Source of the DNA: an uncultured Selenomonadales bacterium
GTDB lineage: Bacteria; Bacillota; Negativicutes; Selenomonadales; Selenomonadaceae
NCBI GenBank assembly: GCA_947165405.1
Contig: CAMVAG010000102.1
Coordinates: 1 to 7,795, forward strand
Direction: 5' to 3'
Length of the DNA stretch: 7,795 nucleotides
Shown here: in pieces, positions 1-6,207 of the stretch
Layout of the letters: each line of letters opens with the position of its first letter
How positions within the stretch are numbered: position 1 is the stretch's first letter
Made by a program: the position numbers and the translations under genes
The notes under the pieces: generated by a model
What the model saw: only the letters and a program-made list of their open reading frames with translations
Told to the model about the DNA's origin: nothing
The model's database searches: none

Positions 1-1084
1 AAGTGCGGCGAGTCGTCCGCTCCTCCAAACTGCGCCGGCTTTCACGAACGGGCTTGCCTATGCTGACATCGTCGTCGGGCACGTCTTTGGCTCCGGAAGG
101 AATCGACTCGTTGTATTCGCGAGCGGCTCTTTCAAAACGTTTTCTCAAATACGGGTCGACGGAAATTCCCAGCGCGTCGGCGACGGAAATTCTCATAAGC
201 TCCACGTCGGGTATCCAATAGCTTATATCGTCAATGTAAAGCGGATAGCCCGGCACCATGTCGGTTTCAAGTCCGTTTTGTTGAGCGGCTTTGAGTGCGC
301 CTGCCAATTCGAGGAGCTGCCTCAAGGACATATCGGTTTCGACGGCGTCAATAATTTCACGAACGATTTTCGGAATGCGCGGGACAATTTCGGGCGAGGT
401 GACTTTATCCATGCAAGCCTCCATGAAAGCCTGTTGACGTTTGACGCGCCCGATGTCTCCTTCCGAATCACGATAGCGCACGTAAGTCACGGCGGTCTTG
501 CCGTCCATGTGCTGCTGACCGGGATAAAGGTCGATAACAAGTCCGCCGTTGTCGTCCCAAGGGTCTTCGTAAAACATGCGCTTTTCAACGTCGATATCCA
601 CGCCGCCGATTGCGTCAATGATTTTTACAAAGCTGTTCGTGTCAATCAAAACGTAGTGGTCAATGTCAATGCCGAGAAAATTTTCAACGGTTGACTCTGC
701 CAATTCGACGCCGCCGTAAGCATAAGCCGCATTGATTTTGTCGTAGCCCAGCCCGCGAATTTTAACACGAGTATCACGCGGCACGGAAAGGAGCGTTGCT
801 TGGTCGAGGCGCGGGTCAATCGTCGCAATCATCATCGTATCCGAACGCCCGACATCATCCTCGCGTTTGTCTACGCCCATGATTAAAACTATCGATTTGT
901 TTTTGGCTTTTATGAGTTCTTCCTCTTTGTCATTGTTGACGATTCGCCGCACGGGATTTTCATCGTCAAGCAAACTCGACGAAGCGAACATCGCGCCCGC
1001 CAATGCCGAAGCCGCAAAGCACAACACAAGGAAGATTATCGGCAAAAAATTTCGTTTTGGTTTTTTCCGGTCGTTATTGTCCAA
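1..1084 (-). CDS. LytR-CpsA-Psr (LCP) family wall-polymer transferase, 3' end cut by window
   Basis: Reading the minus strand gives 361 residues without a stop, and the gene continues past the left edge. LCP enzymes transfer undecaprenyl-linked glycopolymers (teichoic acid or capsule type) to peptidoglycan outside the membrane. Seen here: a short basic N-terminus (RKKPKRN, residues 6-12), one membrane segment at about 13-33 (signal anchor, bulk outside), then the LCP domain at about 65-225. The domain contains GRSDTMM (79-85), SVPRDT (100-105), the GYDKINAAYAYGG block (113-125), a GGVDIDV strand (160-166) and YVRYRDSEGDIGR (201-213), whose arginines match the family's pyrophosphate-binding arginines. 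The start is TTG at 1084, chosen because AGAGGG (1092-1097) sits 7 nt upstream and no in-frame ATG lies nearby. The C-terminal part (about 230-361) is less conserved and its end is basic and Ser/Arg-rich. It is transcribed from its own promoter, downstream of the cbiE terminator. The family is certain; the substrate polymer is unknown. Confidence 0.93.
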   Translation of the reverse strand, partial: MDNNDRKKPKRNFLPIIFLVLCFAASALAGAMFASSSLLDDENPVRRIVNNDKEEELIKAKNKSIVLIMGVDKREDDVGRSDTMMIATIDPRLDQATLLSVPRDTRVKIRGLGYDKINAAYAYGGVELAESTVENFLGIDIDHYVLIDTNSFVKIIDAIGGVDIDVEKRMFYEDPWDDNGGLVIDLYPGQQHMDGKTAVTYVRYRDSEGDIGRVKRQQAFMEACMDKVTSPEIVPRIPKIVREIIDAVETDMSLRQLLELAGALKAAQQNGLETDMVPGYPLYIDDISYWIPDVELMRISVADALGISVDPYLRKRFERAAREYNESIPSGAKDVPDDDVSIGKPVRESRRSLEERTTRRT

Positions 1085-1119
1085 TGCAACACCCTCTAAA
1101 AAATTATTAAACGCCGCAA

Positions 1120-1128
1120 ATTATATCA
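1120..1128 (-). promoter_or_regulatory. Extended -10 promoter of the LCP gene
   Basis: The minus strand reads TGATATAAT, a perfect TATAAT hexamer (1120-1125) preceded by the TG of an extended -10. No convincing -35 hexamer is seen 16-18 bp upstream, because that stretch is occupied by the T-tract and stem of the cbiE terminator. This fits an extended -10 promoter. The predicted transcript start is near 1113, giving a leader of about 30 nt before the TTG start at 1084. Confidence 0.6.
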
Positions 1129-1134
1129 CAGCGC

Positions 1135-1166
1135 AAAAAAAAAATCCGCCTTTCCTCGCGGGCGAA
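1135..1166 (-). terminator. Intrinsic terminator of cbiE
   Basis: On the minus strand, 21 nt after the cbiE stop, TTCGCC (1166-1161) pairs with GGCGGA (1150-1145; one G-T pair) around a 10-nt loop. Ten T residues follow (1144-1135). The stem is short but GC-rich and directly abuts the T-run, as expected for Rho-independent termination. It separates cbiE from the downstream LCP gene on the same strand. Confidence 0.65.
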
Positions 1167-1186
1167 CGGAAAAATTTTTCAAACGG

Positions 1187-1810
1187 TCATTGAACGATTA
1201 ATATGCAATGCTTGACGGGTTCGGCTTGAGCGGCGGCGGCGAGTGTCGTCGTGAAAATTTTTTCGTCGGGGTAGGAAAGCTTTTCGCAAATCGTGACGGA
1301 AGAATTTTTTTCCCAACCGCACTCAAGCAAAATCTTCGAGACGGTCGAGGAATTGAATTCGGCATCCGTCAACAGTCCCAAAATTTTTCCCGCAGAATAT
1401 TTCAAAGCCGCCCGCGCAGGTTGCCGCCCGTGAAAGCTCAAAAGCGTTGCGTCGTGCCAAGGCAAAGAAATTTTTGCAAAGGCGAGCTGCATTGCGCTGA
1501 CGGACGGAATCACTTCGATTGATTCGGGCGGAAAATTTTTTCGAAGCAAGTCAAGCATTGAATAATAGCCGGGGTCGCCGCTGACCATGACGACGACATT
1601 TGCGATTAAAATTTTTTCGCGGATAAAATTCAGCGGCGTATCGAGGTCGCGGGTTATCGCACAAGTTATCTGATTCGGCGAAGCAAATTGATTGAGCGCA
1701 CGCCTCCCTCCGACCAAAAATTCAGCCGAACGAATTTTTTTCAGCGCGGCGGGCGAAATAAAATCTTCACTGCCCGGCCCGATTCCCGCAACGATAATTT
1801 TTTTTTCCAA
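1187..1810 (-). CDS. cbiE: CbiE, precorrin-6Y / cobalt-precorrin-7 C5-methyltransferase subunit
   Basis: 207 residues from the chosen start. CbiE uses S-adenosylmethionine to methylate C5 of the corrin ring in the cytoplasm. In the anaerobic pathway it acts with CbiT, which methylates C15 and decarboxylates; CobL is the fused form. Seen: the N-terminal tetrapyrrole-methylase loop GIGPGS (residues 9-14), FLVGGRRAL (about 31-39), VSGDPGYYSML (about 76-86), PSVSAMQLAF (about 102-111) and LSFHGR (about 124-129). All are typical of CbiE and in family order, and the length fits CbiE alone. The start is TTG at 1810, because GAGGTG (1817-1822) lies 6 nt upstream and the protein then begins MEKKIIVAGIGPG. 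The reading frame also stays open up to a TTG at 1837, adding nine residues, but that start would bury the ribosome site. No cbiT or other cobalamin gene is visible beside it, and a terminator follows, so it is apparently transcribed alone. Confidence 0.93.
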   Translation of the reverse strand: MEKKIIVAGIGPGSEDFISPAALKKIRSAEFLVGGRRALNQFASPNQITCAITRDLDTPLNFIREKILIANVVVMVSGDPGYYSMLDLLRKNFPPESIEVIPSVSAMQLAFAKISLPWHDATLLSFHGRQPARAALKYSAGKILGLLTDAEFNSSTVSKILLECGWEKNSSVTICEKLSYPDEKIFTTTLAAAAQAEPVKHCILIVQ

Positions 1811-1816
1811 GCGATT

Positions 1817-1822
1817 CACCTC
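1817..1822 (-). promoter_or_regulatory. Ribosome binding site deciding the cbiE start
   Basis: GAGGTG on the minus strand, 6 nt before the TTG at 1810. This is the best ribosome site in the region and is the reason for preferring 1810 over the upstream TTG at 1837. Confidence 0.65.
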
Positions 1823-1864
1823 GCCCGAAATTTTCAACGAGCCGAAAATTTTTCCTGCCTTCGA

Positions 1865-1892
1865 TTGCGCAATTCATTTTTTGTAATATAAT
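1865..1892 (+). promoter_or_regulatory. Promoter of the kinase-vWA-PP2C-chaperone cluster
   Basis: TATAAT at 1887-1892 is a perfect -10. TTGCGC at 1865-1870 is a partial -35 match with a 16-bp spacer. The predicted start of transcription is near 1899, leaving a leader of about 20 nt that holds GGAGGTGA (1909-1916) just before the kinase ATG. The -35 lies inside the perfect palindrome ATTGCGCAAT (1864-1873), which could be an operator. The region is divergent: cbiE starts at 1810 on the other strand, and the reverse of 1885-1890 reads TATATT, a possible opposing -10. Confidence 0.55.
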
Positions 1893-1920
1893 CAATCGGA
1901 AAATTTACGGAGGTGAGCTT

Positions 1921-3240
1921 ATGGCAGAGTTTGTGCCCTTGAAAAAAAATCAGCACGTCGATTTGGCTGACGGGCGAACGGTTATCGTAACGGATAAATT
2001 GGGCGACGGCGGACAGGGAATTGTTTATCGCGTTCGATACGCCGACACTGGCGAGGAGCGTGCCTTGAAATGGTTTTTTATCGGCTACATAAAAGAACCT
2101 CGAAAATTTTACAATCGCCTTGAATCGAACATAAAGAGCGGCGCGCCGTCGGAGGCATTCGTTTGGCCGGAACAACTTACAAAATACGTCGACGATGAAC
2201 CTTTCGGCTACGTCATGAAAATTTTTCCGAAGGGCTGCGAAAGTTTTTCAAAATATTTGTTGGCGCGAGTGACTTTCAAAAATGCCGCCGCAATGGTCGA
2301 CGCCGCTTTGAATATAGTTTCCGCGTTCAAGTCTCTGCACCTCAAAGGCTACAATTATCAAGACCTCAACGACGGAAATTTTTCAATCAATCCTCGCAAC
2401 GGCAAAGTTTTAATCTGCGACAATGACAACGTCGTCGGGCACGGCTGTCATTCGGGCATCATGGGCAAGGCGCGGTACATGGCTCCCGAAGTCGTGCGCG
2501 GCGAAAAGCAACCCGACGTTGATACCGACAGATATTCTTTGGCGGTCGTGTTGTTCATGTTGCTTATCGGCGACCACCCGCTCGAAGGCAAGCGGACAAA
2601 TTATCCCGTCTTGACAAACAAATATGACAAGAGGATTTTCGGGACGGAGCCTTTGTTCATCTTCGACGAAAAAGATTCTTCAAACGAGCCGCATCCTCTG
2701 ATTCATCGAAATGCTTTGAAGATGTGGAATATTTTTCCGAGCTTCGTGAAAAATGCTTTTCAACAGTCGTTCGGTCAAGAGAGTTTGCTTCAAGGAAAAA
2801 ATCGCCTTCTGGAAAATGAATGGTTCAATATTTTGGTGCGCTTGAAGAGTTCGATTGTCCGTTGTCCTCATTGCGGCGAGGAAATGTTTTTGGAAAGTGA
2901 TAAAGCTTCGGTCTGTCAATCTTGCAAAAAATCTGTTAAGGCAGCGGGTTATCTCAACTTTTCAAAGCGCGCCAATCGCGAAGTGACCGTTCCGATTTTT
3001 CAAGGCGCCGTGCTTTACGATTACCATATGAATTCTTCTTCGGAGGATTTCGATACGGAGGCCGCCGTCGTTTTGGAAAAGCCCGGCAAATTCGGTTTGA
3101 AGAACAATTCAAATTACAAGTGGCTTGTCACGGCACCCGACGGCAGAACTTTTGCGCGGCAGCCCGGCGATACTCAAGTGCTCGTTGCAAATTGTAAAAT
3201 CGATTTTGAAAAGAATACCGCGACCGTCGTCGTCAACTGA
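1921..3240 (+). CDS. Atypical Hanks-type Ser/Thr protein kinase with C-terminal zinc ribbon (TerY-P triad type)
   Basis: 439 residues, with GGAGGTGA (1909-1916) ahead of the ATG. Kinase domain at about 20-300: glycine loop GDGGQGIVY (28-36), ATP-anchoring lysine in ALKW (K50), catalytic loop YQDLNDGN (146-153; catalytic D148, metal-binding N153), metal-binding D167 in ICDNDN, MAPE (187-190) closing the activation segment, and the helix-F aspartate in DTDRYSLAVVLFMLL (D203). HRD is replaced by YQD and DFG by DND, but the catalytic Lys, Asp, Asn and Asp are all present, so activity is expected. A CxxC-13-CxxC zinc ribbon follows (C315, C318, C332, C335), then a beta-rich segment of about 85 residues (355-439, with GLKNNSNYKWLVTAPDGR at 392-409) that I cannot assign firmly. 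There is no membrane segment, so it is cytoplasmic, unlike PASTA kinases. It heads the cluster, 15 bp before the vWA gene. Likely targets are the vWA protein and/or the chaperone pair (inference). Confidence 0.9.
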   Translation: MAEFVPLKKNQHVDLADGRTVIVTDKLGDGGQGIVYRVRYADTGEERALKWFFIGYIKEPRKFYNRLESNIKSGAPSEAFVWPEQLTKYVDDEPFGYVMKIFPKGCESFSKYLLARVTFKNAAAMVDAALNIVSAFKSLHLKGYNYQDLNDGNFSINPRNGKVLICDNDNVVGHGCHSGIMGKARYMAPEVVRGEKQPDVDTDRYSLAVVLFMLLIGDHPLEGKRTNYPVLTNKYDKRIFGTEPLFIFDEKDSSNEPHPLIHRNALKMWNIFPSFVKNAFQQSFGQESLLQGKNRLLENEWFNILVRLKSSIVRCPHCGEEMFLESDKASVCQSCKKSVKAAGYLNFSKRANREVTVPIFQGAVLYDYHMNSSSEDFDTEAAVVLEKPGKFGLKNNSNYKWLVTAPDGRTFARQPGDTQVLVANCKIDFEKNTATVVVN

Positions 3241-3255
3241 AGGAGGAAAAATTTT

Positions 3256-3999
3256 ATGGGAATGTTGGACAAGGTTGAAATTGCTCGCAAGATGTGCTCC
3301 GTGATTTTTTTGCTCGACACTTCGGGCAGCATGTCCGGTGCTCCAATCGGGGCGGTCAATGACGCGATAAAAAATGTTTTGCCGGAATTGATTTCCATGA
3401 ACGATTCCAATCCCGACAACGAAATTAAAATCGCCATTATGACTTTCGATTACGAGGCAAAATGGGTGTTCGGCGAAACGGAATTGCTTGCCCCCGAAGA
3501 CGTGCAAAGTTATTGGAAAAACTTGGACGCGAACGGATACACTTCCATGGGCGCGGCGTTCAGAGCCTTGAACGAAAAACTTTCCGTCTCTCACGGCTTC
3601 ATGAAACGTGCTTCGGGTTCGGTTGCGCCGGTATTATTTTTGCTTTCGGACGGCGAGCCCACAGACGATTACAAATCGGGTTTGCAGGAGCTTCAAAAGA
3701 ACGGCTGGTATAAAATCGCAGTGAGAGTTGCGGTCGGTTACGGCGATTTCAACGAACAAATTTTACGTGAGTTCACCGGCAACGAGGGCACCGTTTTGAG
3801 CACGAGCGACCCGAATTCTCTGCGCGATACAATCAGATTCGTTGCGGTTACCTCGTCAAGAGTGGCAAGTCAAGGCGGCAGCGTCTCGACCGACGCGGAC
3901 GATACCAATCCCGACGACAACACTCAAAAAGTAGCCGATGCCCTTCAAAATCAAGGCGGCTTGCTCAATGCCGCGTTGGATGCGGGCGACAATTTCTGA
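3256..3999 (+). CDS. TerY-like von Willebrand A domain protein
   Basis: 247 residues; AGGAGG (3241-3246) lies 9 nt before the ATG, in the 15-bp gap after the kinase. A single vWA domain fills about 13-200. The metal-ion-dependent adhesion site (MIDAS) is complete: DTSGS (D21, S23, S25), T96 in GYTSMG, and D132 in LLSDGEPTDD (129-138). It should therefore bind a divalent metal and a partner acidic group. The pattern is that of TerY, the vWA protein of tellurium/stress modules, and its place between a kinase and a PP2C phosphatase matches the TerY-P triad. No signal peptide or membrane helix is seen. The tail (about 205-247) is low-complexity, rich in Asp, Asn, Ser and Thr (for example DADDTNPDDNTQ, 213-224), looks flexible, and is a plausible phosphorylation or docking segment (inference). 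A hairpin terminator follows 33 nt downstream. Confidence 0.9.
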   Translation: MGMLDKVEIARKMCSVIFLLDTSGSMSGAPIGAVNDAIKNVLPELISMNDSNPDNEIKIAIMTFDYEAKWVFGETELLAPEDVQSYWKNLDANGYTSMGAAFRALNEKLSVSHGFMKRASGSVAPVLFLLSDGEPTDDYKSGLQELQKNGWYKIAVRVAVGYGDFNEQILREFTGNEGTVLSTSDPNSLRDTIRFVAVTSSRVASQGGSVSTDADDTNPDDNTQKVADALQNQGGLLNAALDAGDNF

Positions 4000-4032
4000 T
4001 TGAAAAATTTTTCGACGCTTGAATAAAAAATT

Positions 4033-4065
4033 AATCCCTTGAAAAAATTTTTTCAGGGGATTTTT
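4033..4065 (+). terminator. Intrinsic terminator or attenuator between vWA and PP2C genes
   Basis: Arms 4033-4047 and 4048-4062 are complementary along 15 positions, with one T-G pair. The core is ATCCCTTGA facing TCAGGGGAT, and the A6/T6 centre forms the loop. T residues continue to 4065 (TTTTT at 4061-4065). It lies 33 nt after the vWA stop and 32 nt before the PP2C start. No strong promoter is seen between hairpin and PP2C, so read-through from upstream, or an unrecognised start near 4000-4030, must supply the distal genes. The A-tract ahead of the stem makes it partly symmetrical. Confidence 0.75.
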
Positions 4066-4097
4066 CTAGGCGCGAAATAAAAGGAGCGTGAGCTTAA

Positions 4098-5135
4098 ATG
4101 AAATTCAAAATGTTCGCCGCGACGGTTCACGGGAAAAAATATTTCGAACGCAATTTGCCTTGCCAAGACAGCTCCGACGTTTTGGAATTCGACGACGTGC
4201 AGATTGTTGCCGTTGCCGACGGACATGGCGGCAAAGATTATTTCCGCAGCGATACGGGGGCGAAACTTGCCGTGTCGATTGCCTTTGAACAGATAAAAAT
4301 TTTTTGCAACGAACTCACCGCCGAAGAACGTTTCGCGGAAAGCGGCATAAAAAATTTTGAGTTGAAACTTTGGGATAAGTGGCGCGAGGCGGTCAAAAAA
4401 GATTGGGACGAGCGGCTTGCGAATATGACTGCGGAACCGCGTTGGCAAAACGTCAGCGAAAAATACAAGGCGCGATTCACTTCCGACGAAAAATATATCC
4501 CCGTTGCTTACGGCACAACTTTAATTTGCGCGGTGTCGATAGGTTCACAGGTTTTGATTTTTCAAATCGGTGACGGCAGTTGCGTTGTCTTGCAGAGAAA
4601 CGGCGAATTTAAAATTCCCGTGCCGCCCGACGCCGAAAACTTCGCCAACGTGACCGCCTCGCTCTGTGACGAAAACGCTTACAAAAAATTTCGTCACGTC
4701 GTCTTGGATTGCGCGGAGGATTCGCCGCTTGCGCCCGTTGCAATTTTTTTGAGCACCGACGGGCTTGACGATTGCTGGCCGATTTTTGAAAACGAAAAGC
4801 ACTTGTATAAATTTTACGGCGAAGTGATTCTCGACAACATTATAACCGACGGCTTTGCTTCGACGGAAAAAGAAGTGCGCGAGGAGCTTTTGCCCTACAT
4901 GACGAAGCGCGGCAGCAACGATGATATTTCTTTGGCTTACCTCGTGACGGAGGATTTAAATTTACTCGGACGAATTCTCGGCAAAAAAATTCCCGACATG
5001 AAAAGCAATCTTGAAAAGTTGCCGCTGAAAAAAATCATAGAAGACACGCAGCCGCAAGTTAAGCAACAAGCCGAACAAGCCCGCGAAAAACTTTTGCCGG
5101 CTTGGTGGGAAGAAAGGAGAATCAAAAATGATTGA
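4098..5135 (+). CDS. PP2C-type Ser/Thr protein phosphatase
   Basis: 345 residues. PP2C enzymes use two bound metal ions to remove phosphate from Ser/Thr residues. Motifs in family order: CQD (22-24, opening the fold), VADGHGG (39-45, metal-binding D41), AYGTTL (137-142), QIGDGS (156-161), FLSTDGLDD (217-225, metal-binding D221) and GSNDDIS (272-278, D275). All metal-ligand aspartates expected of an active enzyme are present. The stretch between DGHGG and AYGTTL (about 46-136) is long and helical, with a charged Trp-containing segment. After the domain (about 285) comes a tail of about 60 residues, Lys/Glu-rich and probably helical, not part of the core fold. The start is ATG at 4098; GGAG at 4083-4086 is 11 nt away, rather far, which may mean modest translation. 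The stop overlaps the next gene by 8 bp. It is the expected counterpart of the kinase at 1921. Confidence 0.92.
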   Translation: MKFKMFAATVHGKKYFERNLPCQDSSDVLEFDDVQIVAVADGHGGKDYFRSDTGAKLAVSIAFEQIKIFCNELTAEERFAESGIKNFELKLWDKWREAVKKDWDERLANMTAEPRWQNVSEKYKARFTSDEKYIPVAYGTTLICAVSIGSQVLIFQIGDGSCVVLQRNGEFKIPVPPDAENFANVTASLCDENAYKKFRHVVLDCAEDSPLAPVAIFLSTDGLDDCWPIFENEKHLYKFYGEVILDNIITDGFASTEKEVREELLPYMTKRGSNDDISLAYLVTEDLNLLGRILGKKIPDMKSNLEKLPLKKIIEDTQPQVKQQAEQAREKLLPAWWEERRIKND

Positions 5136-6201
5136 CAGTCTTGGAATTTACAACGAGGCACTCTTGTTCGCGAAAAACAATCCGACGGGAGTCTATATCC
5201 ATGTTTTAAGAAATTATTACCTGCAACTGGTGACGACAACTTTTTATGAATTGACCGTAAAAAAAATTTCGCCGCTGATTTCCGCTATATGTCGTGTGTA
5301 TCGCATAGAGTTGCCGCTCAAAAATTTTTCAATGACGCCCGTGCAAGCGATGTTCAATTTGCACACGGGCTTTGATTTACTCGTTATTGTTTACGGATTG
5401 AATCTTGCCCTTTCGAAAAATCTCGGCTCTTGTTCGGAAGTTTTTGACGCCAATGCCGAAAGTATTTTTAACGGAGTTCATTTGTCAGAAAATACTTATC
5501 GGGATTTGTTGGAAAATTTGACAGCATTGGATGAGAATCTCGGAAAACTTTTCGCCGTGAGAATCGAACGCGTTGAGGTTCCCGTCGAAAAAATTATTGA
5601 GGTTGAGAAACGCGTAGAGGTTCCCGTCGAAAAAATTCCCGAAGAACAAGACAAAGATTTGATTCAAAGCTTGAAAGCCCTCGCCGATAATCGACATGCC
5701 GAAAACGAAAAGATTATTGGCGAAATAAACAAAGTGCAGCTCGCCCTTCAAGACGAATTGCCGCGCCTGCAAAACACGCTGAAAACGATAGCGGACATTC
5801 GTGACGGGCTGGAGTTTCATACTTTGGAGGAGCCGATAAATCAGCTGCTGCAACTTTTCGATGTGATTAATGATACGGCGCAAAGACATCCTCAAGAAGA
5901 CCGGCAAAAAGGTTACGACAATCTCATCAGGCGTTGCAGAAAATTTTCGGATTACGTGGAGCAGTCGCTGGAAATGCTCGGCGCGAAGATTATCAAAGAA
6001 ACAAATATTTTGTTCGACCCTTCCAAGCATACGGCAACGAACACCGCCCGCCCGTCGACCGCCGCGAAGGTTTCCAAAATTTTAAGCGTAGGTTTAATCT
6101 TCAAAGGTTTGGTTCTTCGCAAAGCCGAAGTCGAACTTGTCGAGCCCGCTGTAATTTCACAGGAAAATTATTTGGCGATACGGAAAAGTTTTGGGAGGTA
6201 A
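5128..6201 (+). CDS. GrpE-like cochaperone with unrecognised N-terminal domain and coiled coil
   Basis: 357 residues; AAAGGAG (5113-5119) lies 8 nt before the ATG, and the first 8 bp (ATGATTGA) overlap the PP2C stop, suggesting translational coupling. Residues about 1-145 form a mostly helical region that I do not recognise. Residues 148-170 hold two copies of RVEVPVEKI, an extended charged linker. A coiled coil follows at about 172-228, then helices to about 282. The end (about 283-340) resembles the GrpE beta domain: LGAKIIKETNILFDPSKH matches GrpE's pattern of G-V-x-x-I, then FDPxxHxA, and the later LIFKGLVLRKAEVELVEP matches GrpE's GYxxxxxVLRxAxVxV. GrpE dimerises through long helices and releases ADP from Hsp70 with this beta domain; the next gene is an Hsp70. 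The architecture is larger than standard GrpE (about 180-200 residues). The role as exchange factor for the neighbouring Hsp70 is inferred from similarity by eye plus context. Confidence 0.75.
   Translation: MIDSLGIYNEALLFAKNNPTGVYIHVLRNYYLQLVTTTFYELTVKKISPLISAICRVYRIELPLKNFSMTPVQAMFNLHTGFDLLVIVYGLNLALSKNLGSCSEVFDANAESIFNGVHLSENTYRDLLENLTALDENLGKLFAVRIERVEVPVEKIIEVEKRVEVPVEKIPEEQDKDLIQSLKALADNRHAENEKIIGEINKVQLALQDELPRLQNTLKTIADIRDGLEFHTLEEPINQLLQLFDVINDTAQRHPQEDRQKGYDNLIRRCRKFSDYVEQSLEMLGAKIIKETNILFDPSKHTATNTARPSTAAKVSKILSVGLIFKGLVLRKAEVELVEPAVISQENYLAIRKSFGR
5569..5637 (+). repeat. Two-copy 27-bp direct repeat encoding RVEVPVEKI
   Basis: Copies at 5569-5595 and 5611-5637 differ at one base (T/A at the sixth position). 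They are offset by 42 bp, exactly 14 codons, so the frame is kept. Each encodes RVEVPVEKI, with IEVEK between them. This is an in-frame duplication inside the linker that precedes the coiled coil of the GrpE-like protein. Confidence 0.85.
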
Positions 6202-6207
6202 ATTTTC

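Noticed and set aside
278..1193. Plus-strand open frames of 138 and 108 codons over the LCP gene
   Set aside because: The minus strand carries an uninterrupted, motif-complete LCP protein here; the plus frames have no recognisable content.
1834..2175. Minus-strand 113-codon frame running from cbiE's upstream side into the kinase gene
   Set aside because: It is antisense to the kinase glycine loop and N-lobe, would cover the rightward promoter, and shows no domain.
5569..5637. Direct repeats considered as a CRISPR or mobile-element signature
   Set aside because: There are only two copies, offset by a whole number of codons, encoding the same peptide inside a gene. This is a protein repeat.
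5485..6030. 181-codon minus-strand frame opposite the GrpE-like gene
   Set aside because: It is antisense to the coiled coil and linker repeats, has no good ribosome site, and looks like a mirror of the coding frame's composition.
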